From Thermotogae bacterium (lineage in GTDB: Bacteria; Thermotogota; Thermotogae; Petrotogales; Petrotogaceae), in the NCBI GenBank assembly GCA_024233675.1, contig JACKPH010000007.1, forward strand, positions 1-58,632: a stretch of 58,632 bases of DNA, written 5' to 3'. The notes beneath the pieces were generated by a model. It was not told the origin of the DNA. It searched no databases and was given only the letters and a program-made list of their open reading frames with translations. Position 1 is the first letter of the stretch; the number at the start of each line of letters is the position of its first letter. The translations under genes and the position numbers were made by a program. Shown here piece by piece: positions 49,759 to 58,354 of the stretch.

Positions 49759-50520
49759 TTATGTAAGAAAATCAATTAATGTATTAAGTTTTTTATCAGT
49801 CATAAGTTCATTTGTTATAAGGTTGCCTTTATAATAAAGGCCGAAAGTCGTAAAACCGCCTCCCAGTGCTTTAGCTTCATCTGTACTGCTTAATTTTATA
49901 ATTTCTGCGGAAAAATTTCTTTTTTCGATAATGTCTTTCATAACTGCTGAATATTCACCTGTAAAAGTGCACTGATCAGTGTACATAAGAGTAAAGTCGG
50001 CAGAATTTTCATATTTTCCTTCTTTTGCATTTTCTGTAAACTGAGGAATTTCCGCATTAGATTTTAAAGGAAGATACATAAGTTCAAAAAAAGGTTTTCC
50101 TGTATCACATACTTTGAAATTAAATTTTTCATAAAAACTTTTGTCTGTAAGAAAAGGTCGTTTTTTACCGGAAGTTACAACACATATACCATCTTTTCCT
50201 TTTTCCTGAGAGTCTTTTATACAATATTGCATAAGTTCTTTTGAATAACCCTGACCCTTAAATTTTCCGGAAACCCAAAGACAGTGAATTAACATATAAT
50301 TATCTGCATTAACTGCCTTAAAAGAATTTTCGGCAGGCATATATTCTATAAATACTTTACCTCTTTCATTGAGTTTTCTGAATACAAGACCTTTTTCAAG
50401 TAAAGGAATTAAAAATTGTTTTTTTGTTTCACTTCTTTTTTTATTTGCAATGTCGTTGCCTATTGCACAGCATATGTGTTCCGTTTTTATATTGTCTTTT
50501 GTAATATTTATAAATTCCAT
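49759..50520 (-). CDS. GNAT acetyltransferase with YoaP domain
   Basis: The 253-residue protein has an N-terminal GNAT domain (about 1-150): NYMLIHCLWVSGKFKGQGYSKELMQYCI contains the acetyl-CoA loop (KGQGYS). The C-terminal part (about 170-253) is the thioredoxin-like YoaP domain, with LMYTDQCTFTGEYSAVMKDII, in place of a CxxC. It is close in layout to Bacillus subtilis YoaP. The substrate is unknown. The start is ATG 50520 after AAGGAGGG; a further in-frame ATG at 50553 lies before that site. It is a single-gene unit. Confidence 0.85.
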   Translation of the reverse strand: MEFINITKDNIKTEHICCAIGNDIANKKRSETKKQFLIPLLEKGLVFRKLNERGKVFIEYMPAENSFKAVNADNYMLIHCLWVSGKFKGQGYSKELMQYCIKDSQEKGKDGICVVTSGKKRPFLTDKSFYEKFNFKVCDTGKPFFELMYLPLKSNAEIPQFTENAKEGKYENSADFTLMYTDQCTFTGEYSAVMKDIIEKRNFSAEIIKLSSTDEAKALGGGFTTFGLYYKGNLITNELMTDKKLNTLIDFLT

Positions 50521-50730
50521 AAAATCCCTCCTTACATTAATATTATATATCATAGCAGTGACTTATTATGTCACTGTTTTAAATTTTATATATAAATGCA
50601 GGAAAATGAAATTTTTCGCATTTTTCCCTATTATTTCTTTACAATCTTTAATAATCGATATAGATTACAATTTGTAAAATAAAGAAAATAATATAAAATA
50701 AGTTTTGATAATTGAATAATTTATTATTAC

Positions 50731-50807
50731 GGACATGTGACTGGTCATGCAGGCAGGATCTGAAATAAGCAAATAATTTTTATTTGTTTATTTTAGGTCC
50801 TTTTTTT
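50731..50807 (+). promoter_or_regulatory. RAT antiterminator and overlapping terminator of the beta-glucoside operon
   Basis: GGACATGTGACTGGTCATGC followed by AGGCAGGATCTGAA (50731-50764) has the form of a ribonucleic antiterminator for BglG/LicT proteins. It overlaps the left arm (50756-50774) of a 19-bp terminator stem, whose right arm is 50782-50800, followed by T7. Binding of LicT (gene at 54160) to the RAT would prevent the terminator from forming. The rest of the 300-base gap before the operon shows no further clear feature. Confidence 0.85.
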
Positions 50808-50848
50808 ATTTTCACAATACTATTTGATATATGGAAGGAGAATTTTAC

Positions 50849-52672
50849 ATGGATTACAAAAAAGTAGCCGTAGAAGTTTTAAAGTATATCGGAGGAAAAG
50901 AAAACATATCACATCTTGAAAAATGTTCAACAAGATTAAGATTTACACTGAAAGATAATTCAAAAGCAGACGTAAAAAATCTTGAGAAAATACCAGGAGT
51001 AATGGGCGTAAGAATGACAGCTCAGTGTCAGGTAATAATAGGAAATGAAGTTATTGAGGTTTATAATGAAGTAATAAAGCTTATAGGAAATATAAATAAT
51101 AGTTCATCATCAACCGCAAAAAAGAAACAAAAACCGGGAGCTGTTATTCTTGACTTTATTGTCGGAATATTTCAGCCTCTTGTTCCTGCAATAGCCGGAG
51201 GAGGGGTTTTAAAATCATTACTTCTTGTTCTTTCACTCATGGGAGTTCTGAATTCTGGAAGTGACACGTATAAAATATTAAATATGATAGGTGACGCACC
51301 TTTATACTTTTTACCTATACTTGTTGCAATAACAACAGCGTCAAAACTTAAAGTAAATCATCTTGTGGCACTCTCAGCAGTCGGAGCATTACTTTTACCT
51401 AATATGTCTTCTATGCTTAAAGGCGGAGAACTTTTCGGATTAGGTCTTCAGAATATAGCATACGCATATCAGATTTTTCCGGCAATACTTACGGTTTTCT
51501 TTTATGCTTTCATGGAAAAAACTTTTACAAAAATCACACCTAAAGCAATAAGAATATTTTTTGTACCGATGATGTCACTGGTAATAACAGTACCTGTATC
51601 ACTTCTTGTTCTCGGACCTTTGGGATACAATATAGGTCAGGGATTTGCAGCAGTAATTCTTTTCATTTTCGGAAAAGTAGGATGGGTAGCAACAGCACTT
51701 CTTGCAGCTGTATTACCTTTTATGGTTGCAACAGGTATGCACAAAGCAATGATTCCTTATGCGGTGGCAACAATGGGAGAACTCGGAAAAGAAATACTTT
51801 ATTTACCGGCATCTCTTGCACATAATATATCTGAAAGCGGTGCCTGTTTTGCAATAGCAATTAAAGCAAAAGACAAAAATGTAAAATCCACTGCAATTTC
51901 AGCAGCAATTTCAGCACTTTTCGGGATAACAGAACCTGCACTTTACGGTGTTACGCTTCAGAATAAAAAAGCACTCGGAAGTGTTGTAATAGGATCTCTT
52001 ATCGGAGGAGCTTTTATAGGTATAACCGGAGTTGAAGCTTTTGTTCTTGTAGGTCCCGGACTTGCAAGTATGACAATGTATGTTTCGGAAAAAGCTCCTA
52101 TGAATATAGTATATGCAATAATAGGTTTTGCTGTATCTTTCGGAGTTGCTTTTATAAGTGCTCTTTTCATGTGGAAAGAAGAAAAAACAAGTATTCAGTC
52201 TGAAGAATTAAAAGAAGAAATTTTAAAAACACCTGTAACAGGAAAAGCTATTTCTCTTTCAGAAGTAAAAGATGATGTTTTTTCTGCTAAAATAGTAGGT
52301 GACGGAGTAGCTGTAATTCCTGAAAAAGGAGAAATATACGCTCCGGCCGATGCTGAAATAAAAACTCTTTTCGAAACAAATCATGCAATAGGAATGAAAA
52401 CTGATAACGGTGCGGAACTTTTAATACATGCCGGAATAGATACAGTTAAATTAGAAGGAAAATATTTTGAACCTTTCGTAAAAACAGGAGACAGAGTAAA
52501 AAAAGGAGATCTTCTTCTCAAAGTTGATTTTGAAAGCATAAAAAAAGAAGGATTTGATCCTGTGACTGTTTTGGTTGTAACTAACGGTGATAAATTCGGG
52601 GTAAAAACACTGAATCTCTCGAAAGTAAATAAAAACGACGATTTATTACTTGTTACACCGAAAGGAGAGTAA
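50849..52672 (+). CDS. bglF: Beta-glucoside PTS transporter, EIIBCA
   Basis: The 607-residue transporter has domain order B-C-A. EIIB (about 1-85) carries the phospho-Cys C26 in LEKCSTRLRF. EIIC (about 100-455) has some ten membrane segments with the GITEPALYGV and NISESGA regions typical of the glucose/beta-glucoside superfamily. EIIA (about 475-607) has the phospho-His in LLIHAGIDTV. It imports and phosphorylates a beta-glucoside such as salicin, arbutin or cellobiose. ATG 50849 follows GGAAGGAG; the ATG at 50831 precedes it. The operon is governed by the RAT upstream. Confidence 0.9.
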   Translation: MDYKKVAVEVLKYIGGKENISHLEKCSTRLRFTLKDNSKADVKNLEKIPGVMGVRMTAQCQVIIGNEVIEVYNEVIKLIGNINNSSSSTAKKKQKPGAVILDFIVGIFQPLVPAIAGGGVLKSLLLVLSLMGVLNSGSDTYKILNMIGDAPLYFLPILVAITTASKLKVNHLVALSAVGALLLPNMSSMLKGGELFGLGLQNIAYAYQIFPAILTVFFYAFMEKTFTKITPKAIRIFFVPMMSLVITVPVSLLVLGPLGYNIGQGFAAVILFIFGKVGWVATALLAAVLPFMVATGMHKAMIPYAVATMGELGKEILYLPASLAHNISESGACFAIAIKAKDKNVKSTAISAAISALFGITEPALYGVTLQNKKALGSVVIGSLIGGAFIGITGVEAFVLVGPGLASMTMYVSEKAPMNIVYAIIGFAVSFGVAFISALFMWKEEKTSIQSEELKEEILKTPVTGKAISLSEVKDDVFSAKIVGDGVAVIPEKGEIYAPADAEIKTLFETNHAIGMKTDNGAELLIHAGIDTVKLEGKYFEPFVKTGDRVKKGDLLLKVDFESIKKEGFDPVTVLVVTNGDKFGVKTLNLSKVNKNDDLLLVTPKGE

Positions 52673-52674
52673 GT

Positions 52675-54129
52675 ATGAATAAAGGATTTTCTGAAAATTT
52701 TCTGTGGGGAGGAGCTATAGCTGCAAACCAATCAGAAGGAGCATGGAATGAAGACGGAAAAGGAATGTCAGTTGCGGATGTTATAAAATTCCGTTCAAAA
52801 GTTGACGTTAAAGATTATAAAAAACATATGGAAATAACATCAAAGCAAATAGAAGAAGCAATTAATGATAAAAATGAAAAAGATTATCCAAAAAGAAGAG
52901 GAATAGATTTTTATCATAGATATAAAGAAGATCTTGCACTTTTTGCGGAAATGGGTTTTAAAACATTAAGAGTTTCTATAGCCTGGAGCAGAATATTTCC
53001 TACAGGTGAAGAAGAAATACCTAATGAAAAAGGTCTTAAATTTTATGAAGAACTTTTTACTGAAATGAAAAGGCTGAACATAGAACCCATAGTAACACTT
53101 TCGCATTATGAAATGCCTCTTGAATTAAGTATAAAATACAACGGATGGGATAACAGAAAAATAATAGATCTTTTTGTAAAATATTCAAAAGTCTGTTTTA
53201 CAAGATACAGAAATCTTGTAAAATACTGGCTTACATTCAATGAAATAGACAGTATAGAAAGACATCCTTTCATAACGGCAGGTATTATACCTGACCGTTG
53301 TGAAAATGTAAAACAATCTGTTTATCAGGCATTTCATCATCAGTTTGTGGCTTCGGCTCTCGTGACAGAAGAATGTCATAAAATAATACCCGGAAGTCAG
53401 GTCGGATGTATGCTTACAAAACTTACAACATATCCGAATACATGCAGTCCTGAAGATGTTGAAAAAACACTTATCAAAAACCTCTTAAATTATTTTCCGG
53501 CAGATGTTCAGGTTTTCGGTGAATATCCTCAGATAATAACTAATATGCTTGAAAAAGAAGGCATAAAAATAAAAAAGGAACACGGAGACGCTGAAATACT
53601 TAAAAAAAATACAGTTGATTTTGTATCTTTCAGCTATTATATGTCACTTACGGAATCGGCAAAGGAAAATTCGGAAAAAACTGCAGGAAATACGGTCTTC
53701 GGAGTAAAAAATCCGTATCTTCCTTCAACAGACTGGGGATGGCAGATAGATCCTAAAGGTCTTAAAATATCATTACTTGAACTTTATGACAGATATAAAA
53801 AACCTCTTATAATAGTTGAAAATGGTATGGGAGCTGTAGATAAAGTTGAAAATGACGGAAAAATTCATGATGAATACAGAAAAAATTATTTCAGAAAACA
53901 TTTTGAACAAATGAAAGAAGCTGTTGAAATGGGAGTTGAACTTTTCGGATACACCAGCTGGGCACCTATAGATATAATAAGTGCCGGAACATCGCAAATG
54001 TCAAAAAGATACGGATTTATTTATGTTGATCAGGATGATTCCGGTAACGGTACACTTAAAAGAATAAAAAAAGATTCCTTTTACTGGTATAAAAAAGTAA
54101 TAGGGAGCAACGGTGAAGATCTGGAATAG
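52675..54129 (+). CDS. bglA: 6-phospho-beta-glucosidase, glycoside hydrolase family 1
   Basis: This enzyme splits the phosphorylated beta-glucoside brought in by the EII into glucose 6-phosphate and an aglycone. The 484-residue length is standard for GH1. FLWGGAIAANQSEGAWNEDGKG is the N-terminal signature, E190 in TFNEID the acid/base, and E382 in IIVENGMG the nucleophile. SQMSKRYGFIYVD near the C-terminus has the Ser-Lys-Tyr pattern that binds the 6-phosphate, so a phospho-enzyme is favoured over a plain glucosidase. It starts two bases after the EII stop, with AAAGGAG inside the preceding gene. Confidence 0.92.
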   Translation: MNKGFSENFLWGGAIAANQSEGAWNEDGKGMSVADVIKFRSKVDVKDYKKHMEITSKQIEEAINDKNEKDYPKRRGIDFYHRYKEDLALFAEMGFKTLRVSIAWSRIFPTGEEEIPNEKGLKFYEELFTEMKRLNIEPIVTLSHYEMPLELSIKYNGWDNRKIIDLFVKYSKVCFTRYRNLVKYWLTFNEIDSIERHPFITAGIIPDRCENVKQSVYQAFHHQFVASALVTEECHKIIPGSQVGCMLTKLTTYPNTCSPEDVEKTLIKNLLNYFPADVQVFGEYPQIITNMLEKEGIKIKKEHGDAEILKKNTVDFVSFSYYMSLTESAKENSEKTAGNTVFGVKNPYLPSTDWGWQIDPKGLKISLLELYDRYKKPLIIVENGMGAVDKVENDGKIHDEYRKNYFRKHFEQMKEAVEMGVELFGYTSWAPIDIISAGTSQMSKRYGFIYVDQDDSGNGTLKRIKKDSFYWYKKVIGSNGEDLE

Positions 54130-54159
54130 TCTGACATCTCAGTGAGGAAGGTGTTTACT

Positions 54160-55008
54160 ATGATAAAAATAAAAAAAGTTTTAAATTCAAGTGTAATCCT
54201 TGTGGGAGATGAAAAAGAAAAAGAATATATTTTACTCGGAAAAGGAATAGGATACGGTAAAAAAACCGGCACGGAAGTTGAGGAATCGGAAGCGGATCAA
54301 ATATTTATTCCTGTTGATAACCTCAGAACAAAGGAATTAATAAGTTTTTTCGGGAATATTCCTTCCGTATATATAGAAATTACACAGAAAGTAGTAAAAT
54401 ATGCAGAAGAAAAACTCTCAACAAAACTCAATTCCGGAATTTATATAACTCTTATGGATCATTTAAACTTTGCTGTTGAAAGATATAATAAAAAAATGAT
54501 AATTAAAAACAGAGTTTACTGGGAAATAAAAAATTATTATCCGGATGAATTCAAAGTCGGACTTTTTACACTTGATATATTAAACAAAGAATTTAACATA
54601 GAAATGCCGCCTGAAGAAGCAGCAAATATAGCTTTTCATATAATAAACGCACAGGGAGAATATCAGGAAAACAGAGACGGAATGAAATACGCCAAAATGA
54701 TATCCGGAATTACAAATATAATAAAATACAATATAAATACTGATATAGACACCGGAAGCCTTCACTACACAAGATTTATAACACATGTAAAATTTTTTAC
54801 GGAAAGATTTTTTGCGGATAAAATGTTAAAAGACAAGGATAATGTATTGTTTAATCAGATATCACAAGCTTATCCCAAATCAATGGAAATTGCTTTCAAA
54901 GTAAGAGAATACGTAGAAAAAAATTATGAAAAAAAAGTTCCGGATGACGAATTAACTTATATTGCTGTTCACATACACAGACTTATAATGTACAATGCAG
55001 AAAAATAG
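54160..55008 (+). CDS. licT: Transcription antiterminator, BglG/LicT family
   Basis: The 282-residue protein has an N-terminal RNA-binding CAT domain (about 1-55, with IKKVLNSSVILV and LLGKGIGYGKKTG) and two PRD domains (about 65-170 and 172-280). Conserved His residues appear in MDHLNFAVER, ANIAFHIINAQ, THVKFFTERFF and IAVHIHRLIM. It is inactivated by EII-dependent phosphorylation and activated through HPr, and should bind the RAT at 50731. The start is ATG 54160 behind GAGGAAGGTG. It is the last gene of the operon, so it is self-controlled. Confidence 0.9.
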   Translation: MIKIKKVLNSSVILVGDEKEKEYILLGKGIGYGKKTGTEVEESEADQIFIPVDNLRTKELISFFGNIPSVYIEITQKVVKYAEEKLSTKLNSGIYITLMDHLNFAVERYNKKMIIKNRVYWEIKNYYPDEFKVGLFTLDILNKEFNIEMPPEEAANIAFHIINAQGEYQENRDGMKYAKMISGITNIIKYNINTDIDTGSLHYTRFITHVKFFTERFFADKMLKDKDNVLFNQISQAYPKSMEIAFKVREYVEKNYEKKVPDDELTYIAVHIHRLIMYNAEK

Positions 55009-55034
55009 AAACCAGCCTTTAAAAGGCTGGTTTC
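55008..55034. terminator. Bidirectional terminator
   Basis: GAAACCAGCCTT pairs with AAGGCTGGTTTC around a short loop. It lies at the convergent ends of licT and folA, overlapping both stop regions. Confidence 0.8.
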
Positions 55035-55525
55035 TTAATATTTTTATTGATATATCTGGTAAAGAAAAATTCTGTACCTTCATAATTTTTAATTTCACTT
55101 TTTTCAGTTAAAACCCAATTATTCATTTCATCAAGGTTCTTAAAATATTTATCCGCAGTATGACTCTTATTTATTTTTGTCACAAATGCATCACTGCAGT
55201 AATCAAGAAGCTGTGAATATACAGAAGCTCCCCCTATAATAAAAATATCTTCATCATCATATTTTTCCAGTTCTTTAAAAAGGCTCTCAACAGAATCACA
55301 TGTAATAACATTTCCGGAATCGACGCCTTTTTTTGTTAGAATGATATTTGTTCTGCCCTTTAAAGGTTTTCTGCCCGGAAGCGATTCAAAAGTCTCTCTG
55401 CCCATAACAACTATTTTATCTATAGTTTTGTCTTTAAAAAAATTCAGATCTTCCGGAATCTTTTCGAGAAGTTTTCCCATGTAGCCTATACCCCAGTCTG
55501 AATCAACCGCAACAATTAATTTCAT
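55019..55525 (-). CDS. folA: Dihydrofolate reductase
   Basis: DHFR reduces dihydrofolate to tetrahydrofolate with NADPH. The 168-residue length is normal. IVAVDSDWGIGYMGKLLEKIPEDLNFFK is the N-terminal active-site segment with the substrate-binding acidic residue in PED. VVMGRETFESLPGRKPLKGRTNIILT is the cofactor segment, and IFIIGGASVYSQLL the second. The usual Trp of the LPW segment is replaced (LLEKIP), a known variation. It is next to thyA, whose reaction produces dihydrofolate, and the gene follows thyA after 15 bases on the same strand. Confidence 0.94.
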   Translation of the reverse strand: MKLIVAVDSDWGIGYMGKLLEKIPEDLNFFKDKTIDKIVVMGRETFESLPGRKPLKGRTNIILTKKGVDSGNVITCDSVESLFKELEKYDDEDIFIIGGASVYSQLLDYCSDAFVTKINKSHTADKYFKNLDEMNNWVLTEKSEIKNYEGTEFFFTRYINKNIKKPAF

Positions 55526-55540
55526 ATGCTTTCCCCCTTA

Positions 55541-56371
55541 CTATATGGCAACAGGAATATTTTTTATATATTTACTGTAATTATAGTTTTTAAAGTTAAA
55601 ATCACTCACTTTAAAATCATAAAAATTCTTAACCGATTTATTCATTTCAAAAACAGGAGCATCAAAAGGTTTAAAATCTATAATTTCTTTTACTGTTTCT
55701 ATATGTCTGTCATAAATATGTGCATCGCCTATAACATGCACGAGCTCACCTACTTCAAAACCGCTTACCTGTGCAAACATATGAACAAGAACAGCATACT
55801 GAAGAATATTCCAACCGTTTGCAACAAGCATATCCTGTGATCTCTGATTTAAAATCGCATTAAGCCTGTTGCCTGTAACATTAAAAGTAATACTGTAAGC
55901 ACACGGATAAAGTCCCATCTCATTAAGATCATGATGATTGTACATATTAGTCATAATTCTTCTGCTGTAAGGATTATTTTTAAGATCGTAGAGAACTCTG
56001 TCAACCTGATCAAACTCACCTTCGGAATATTTATGTTTTATCGAAAGCTGGTATCCGTAAGCTTTTCCTATAGAACCGGATTCATCTGCCCAACTATCCC
56101 ATATATGACTGTTAAGATCATGAACATTGTTAGACTTCTTTTGCCATATCCAGAGGATTTCATCTATCGCAGCTTTCCAGTTAATCTTTCTCAGAGTAAG
56201 AATAGGAAATTCTTTTGAAAGATCATATCTGTTAACTATGCCGAATCTTTTTACTGTATGTGCTTCTGTATTATCTTCCCATTTTGCCCTAACGGTTTGG
56301 CCTACAGATGAAAAGCCATTATCAATTATATCTCTGCAATTTTCAATAAAAATCTTATCTGCAACACTCAT
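55541..56371 (-). CDS. thyA: Thymidylate synthase
   Basis: ThyA makes dTMP from dUMP with methylenetetrahydrofolate. The protein has 276 residues. MGLYPCAYSITFNV holds the catalytic Cys, LNQRSQDMLVANGWNILQYA the Arg and Asn that bind dUMP, and VHVIGDAHIYDRHIE the conserved His. The N-terminal segment VRAKWEDNTEAHTVKRFGIVNRYDL fits the Bacillus/Clostridium type. ATG 56371 follows AAAGGGG; 18 more upstream codons in frame lack a site and are left out. It is followed by folA, the partner in the cycle. Confidence 0.94.
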   Translation of the reverse strand: MSVADKIFIENCRDIIDNGFSSVGQTVRAKWEDNTEAHTVKRFGIVNRYDLSKEFPILTLRKINWKAAIDEILWIWQKKSNNVHDLNSHIWDSWADESGSIGKAYGYQLSIKHKYSEGEFDQVDRVLYDLKNNPYSRRIMTNMYNHHDLNEMGLYPCAYSITFNVTGNRLNAILNQRSQDMLVANGWNILQYAVLVHMFAQVSGFEVGELVHVIGDAHIYDRHIETVKEIIDFKPFDAPVFEMNKSVKNFYDFKVSDFNFKNYNYSKYIKNIPVAI

Positions 56372-56433
56372 AAAAAACCCCTTTTCAAATAATTTCATAA
56401 TTATTATAACATAAAAAAATGACATAAAACGAA

Positions 56434-56461
56434 AGGGTTTTGAAATAATTCAAAACCCTTC
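56434..56461 (-). terminator. Terminator of the ammonium transporter gene
   Basis: AAGGGTTTTGAA pairs with TTCAAAACCCTT around ATAA. On the minus strand the stem is followed by TCGTTTTATG and then a T run. It lies directly after the amt stop codon, before thyA. Confidence 0.7.
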
Positions 56462-56464
56462 TAA

Positions 56465-57637
56465 TTAAAATTTATAAATATCTTCTCCGTGAAGAGATTT
56501 ATCAAGACCTTCTTTTTCAACAATTTCAGGAACTCTTATAGGTTCAATTTTATCTAAAATTTTCAAAATTGCATAAGAAACAACAAAAGTATAAATACCT
56601 ACTATTGCTGCACCTAAAATCTGAATACCGAACTGTTTAAAATTACCTTCAACGATTCCGCCTATAGAATTAACTTTTGTTGATGCAAATACTCCTAAAA
56701 GTATACAGCCCAAAAGACCGCCTACACCGTGAACACCCCAAACATCAAGAGCATCGTCAAAATCAAATTTTGTTCTTAGCTGAACAGCTATATAACATAC
56801 AACACCTGCCGCAATACCTATAAGCATTGCTGACCATGGTCTTACATAACCGGCACAAGGTGTAATTGTTGCTAAACCTGCAACAGCACCTGTTAATACA
56901 CCAACAACGCTTGGCCTTTTTTCTCTTACCCAGCTTATAATAAGCCATGTAACCATTGCCATAGAACCCGCTATGTCTGTATTAACAAAAGCTGTTGCTG
57001 CTATACCGTTAGCTGCGAGGGCATCCCCACCGTTAAAACCAAACCATCCGAACCACAAAAGTCCTGTACCGAGAGCAACAAAACCTATATTATGAGGAGC
57101 TGTAGACTCACCGAAAAGATTACGTTTGCCGACTATTATTACAGAAACCAAAGCTGCAATTCCTGCTGTTGTATGAACTACGGCACCACCGGCAAAATCA
57201 ACAAAACCGAGCTGCTGAAGAAATCCGCCACCCCATACCCAGTGACATACAGGAATATAAATCAAAACACTCCAAAAAACAAGAAATTTAAGATAACTTT
57301 TAAAACTTACCCTATCTGCAAAAGCACCTGTGATCAAAGCAGGAGTTATTACAGCAAACATTTCCTGATAAATAAAAAATGCAAGAAAAGGAATAGTAGG
57401 GCCGTAAGCAGGATTAGGCTCCATACCAACGCCTCTTAAAAAAGCGTAACCAAAATCACCTATAAGTCCGCCTACATCTTTCCCGAATGCAAGACTAAAA
57501 CCAAAAGTTACCCATATTGCCGTAACTATACCCATAGAAATAAAACTCTGCATCATAATGGAAAGTACGTTCTTTTTTCTTACCAAACCACACAATATTA
57601 TGATGATGAAGTAGGAATAAAAAAAGAAGTAATTCAA
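56465..57637 (-). CDS. amt: Ammonium transporter (Amt/MEP/Rh), 5'-truncated
   Basis: Amt conducts ammonia across the inner membrane. The 390 residues readable include GLVRKKNVLSIMMQSF, FLAFFIYQEMFAVITPALITGA, FAGGAVVHTTAGIAAL, GWFGFNGGDALAAN and VHGVGGLLGCILLG, with both pore His. The first membrane helix, which normally reads like ALVLLMTPGLALFYGG before LVRKKN, is missing. In its place is a Phe/Tyr/Ile-rich stretch (NYFFFYSYFIIII) with a TTG start and no ribosome site. The break lies at about 57590-57605. It may be a broken gene or a functional gene with a replaced first helix. No glnK is next to it. Confidence 0.8.
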   Translation of the reverse strand: MNYFFFYSYFIIIILCGLVRKKNVLSIMMQSFISMGIVTAIWVTFGFSLAFGKDVGGLIGDFGYAFLRGVGMEPNPAYGPTIPFLAFFIYQEMFAVITPALITGAFADRVSFKSYLKFLVFWSVLIYIPVCHWVWGGGFLQQLGFVDFAGGAVVHTTAGIAALVSVIIVGKRNLFGESTAPHNIGFVALGTGLLWFGWFGFNGGDALAANGIAATAFVNTDIAGSMAMVTWLIISWVREKRPSVVGVLTGAVAGLATITPCAGYVRPWSAMLIGIAAGVVCYIAVQLRTKFDFDDALDVWGVHGVGGLLGCILLGVFASTKVNSIGGIVEGNFKQFGIQILGAAIVGIYTFVVSYAILKILDKIEPIRVPEIVEKEGLDKSLHGEDIYKF

Positions 57638-57694
57638 AATAATTATGAAATTTTTTAAAAAGTTTATTGATTATAATACTACCGGGGGTTTAAA

Positions 57695-58354
57695 ATGAAT
57701 ATATTTGATAATTGTTTAATTTCTGACTTGCCAATTGTTTTAAAAGAGGATAGCATATTAAACCGTTATTATAAACTAATCCCTGTATCAACGGAATTAT
57801 GCGGGTTAATAAATAATTATGGTATTAAAGATACCAATTCTTTTTTTGAAAAAATAAATTCCAAATATGAATTAGAAAAAATAGTCGAAAAAACAAATAT
57901 CAATATTGAATATTTTTTATTGCTAAAAAATATGCTGGTATTTTACAGATTCAGAACTATAAAACTAAATAAAATAGATTCTTTCAATAAAAAATATATT
58001 AAAATACTTGAATCAGCTGATATAAAAGACACAGGTTCATTAATGAATAAATGTAAAATTTACAGGGAAAGAAAAAAATTTTCTGAATTAACCGGAATTG
58101 ATATAGAAGATATTAATAAAATGGTTTATATTTCTGATATTATGAGGTTACCGGGAGTAAAAGATATTCGGGCAAATCTTTATTATGATGCCGGGTTTCA
58201 TAATCTGAAAAAAATATCAGAACAAAATCCTTTGGAAATGAAAGATAAAATTTCTAAATATATTAAAGATAATAATATACATAAATCACCACCGTTTCAG
58301 AAAGAACTAACAACACAGATAGCCTGGGCTAAAATTTATCCTGAAATAATATAA
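57695..58354 (+). CDS. DUF4332-like protein
   Basis: The 219-residue protein is helical, with no signal peptide or membrane segment. The second half has the DUF4332 pattern, a helix-hairpin-helix-like pair: YISDIMRLPGVKDIRANLYYDAGFHNLKKISEQNP, then MKDKISKYIKDNNIHKSPPFQKELTTQIAWAKIYPE. The first half repeats a weaker form (NRYYKLIPVSTELCGLINNYGIKDTNSFFEKIN). Such domains often bind nucleic acid or mediate protein contacts; no role is established. The start follows CCGGGGG. It is divergent from the truncated amt, 57 bases away. The 278 bases after it hold only an AAAAACTT/AAGTTTTT hairpin near 58505-58525 and no gene. Confidence 0.7.
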   Translation: MNIFDNCLISDLPIVLKEDSILNRYYKLIPVSTELCGLINNYGIKDTNSFFEKINSKYELEKIVEKTNINIEYFLLLKNMLVFYRFRTIKLNKIDSFNKKYIKILESADIKDTGSLMNKCKIYRERKKFSELTGIDIEDINKMVYISDIMRLPGVKDIRANLYYDAGFHNLKKISEQNPLEMKDKISKYIKDNNIHKSPPFQKELTTQIAWAKIYPEII

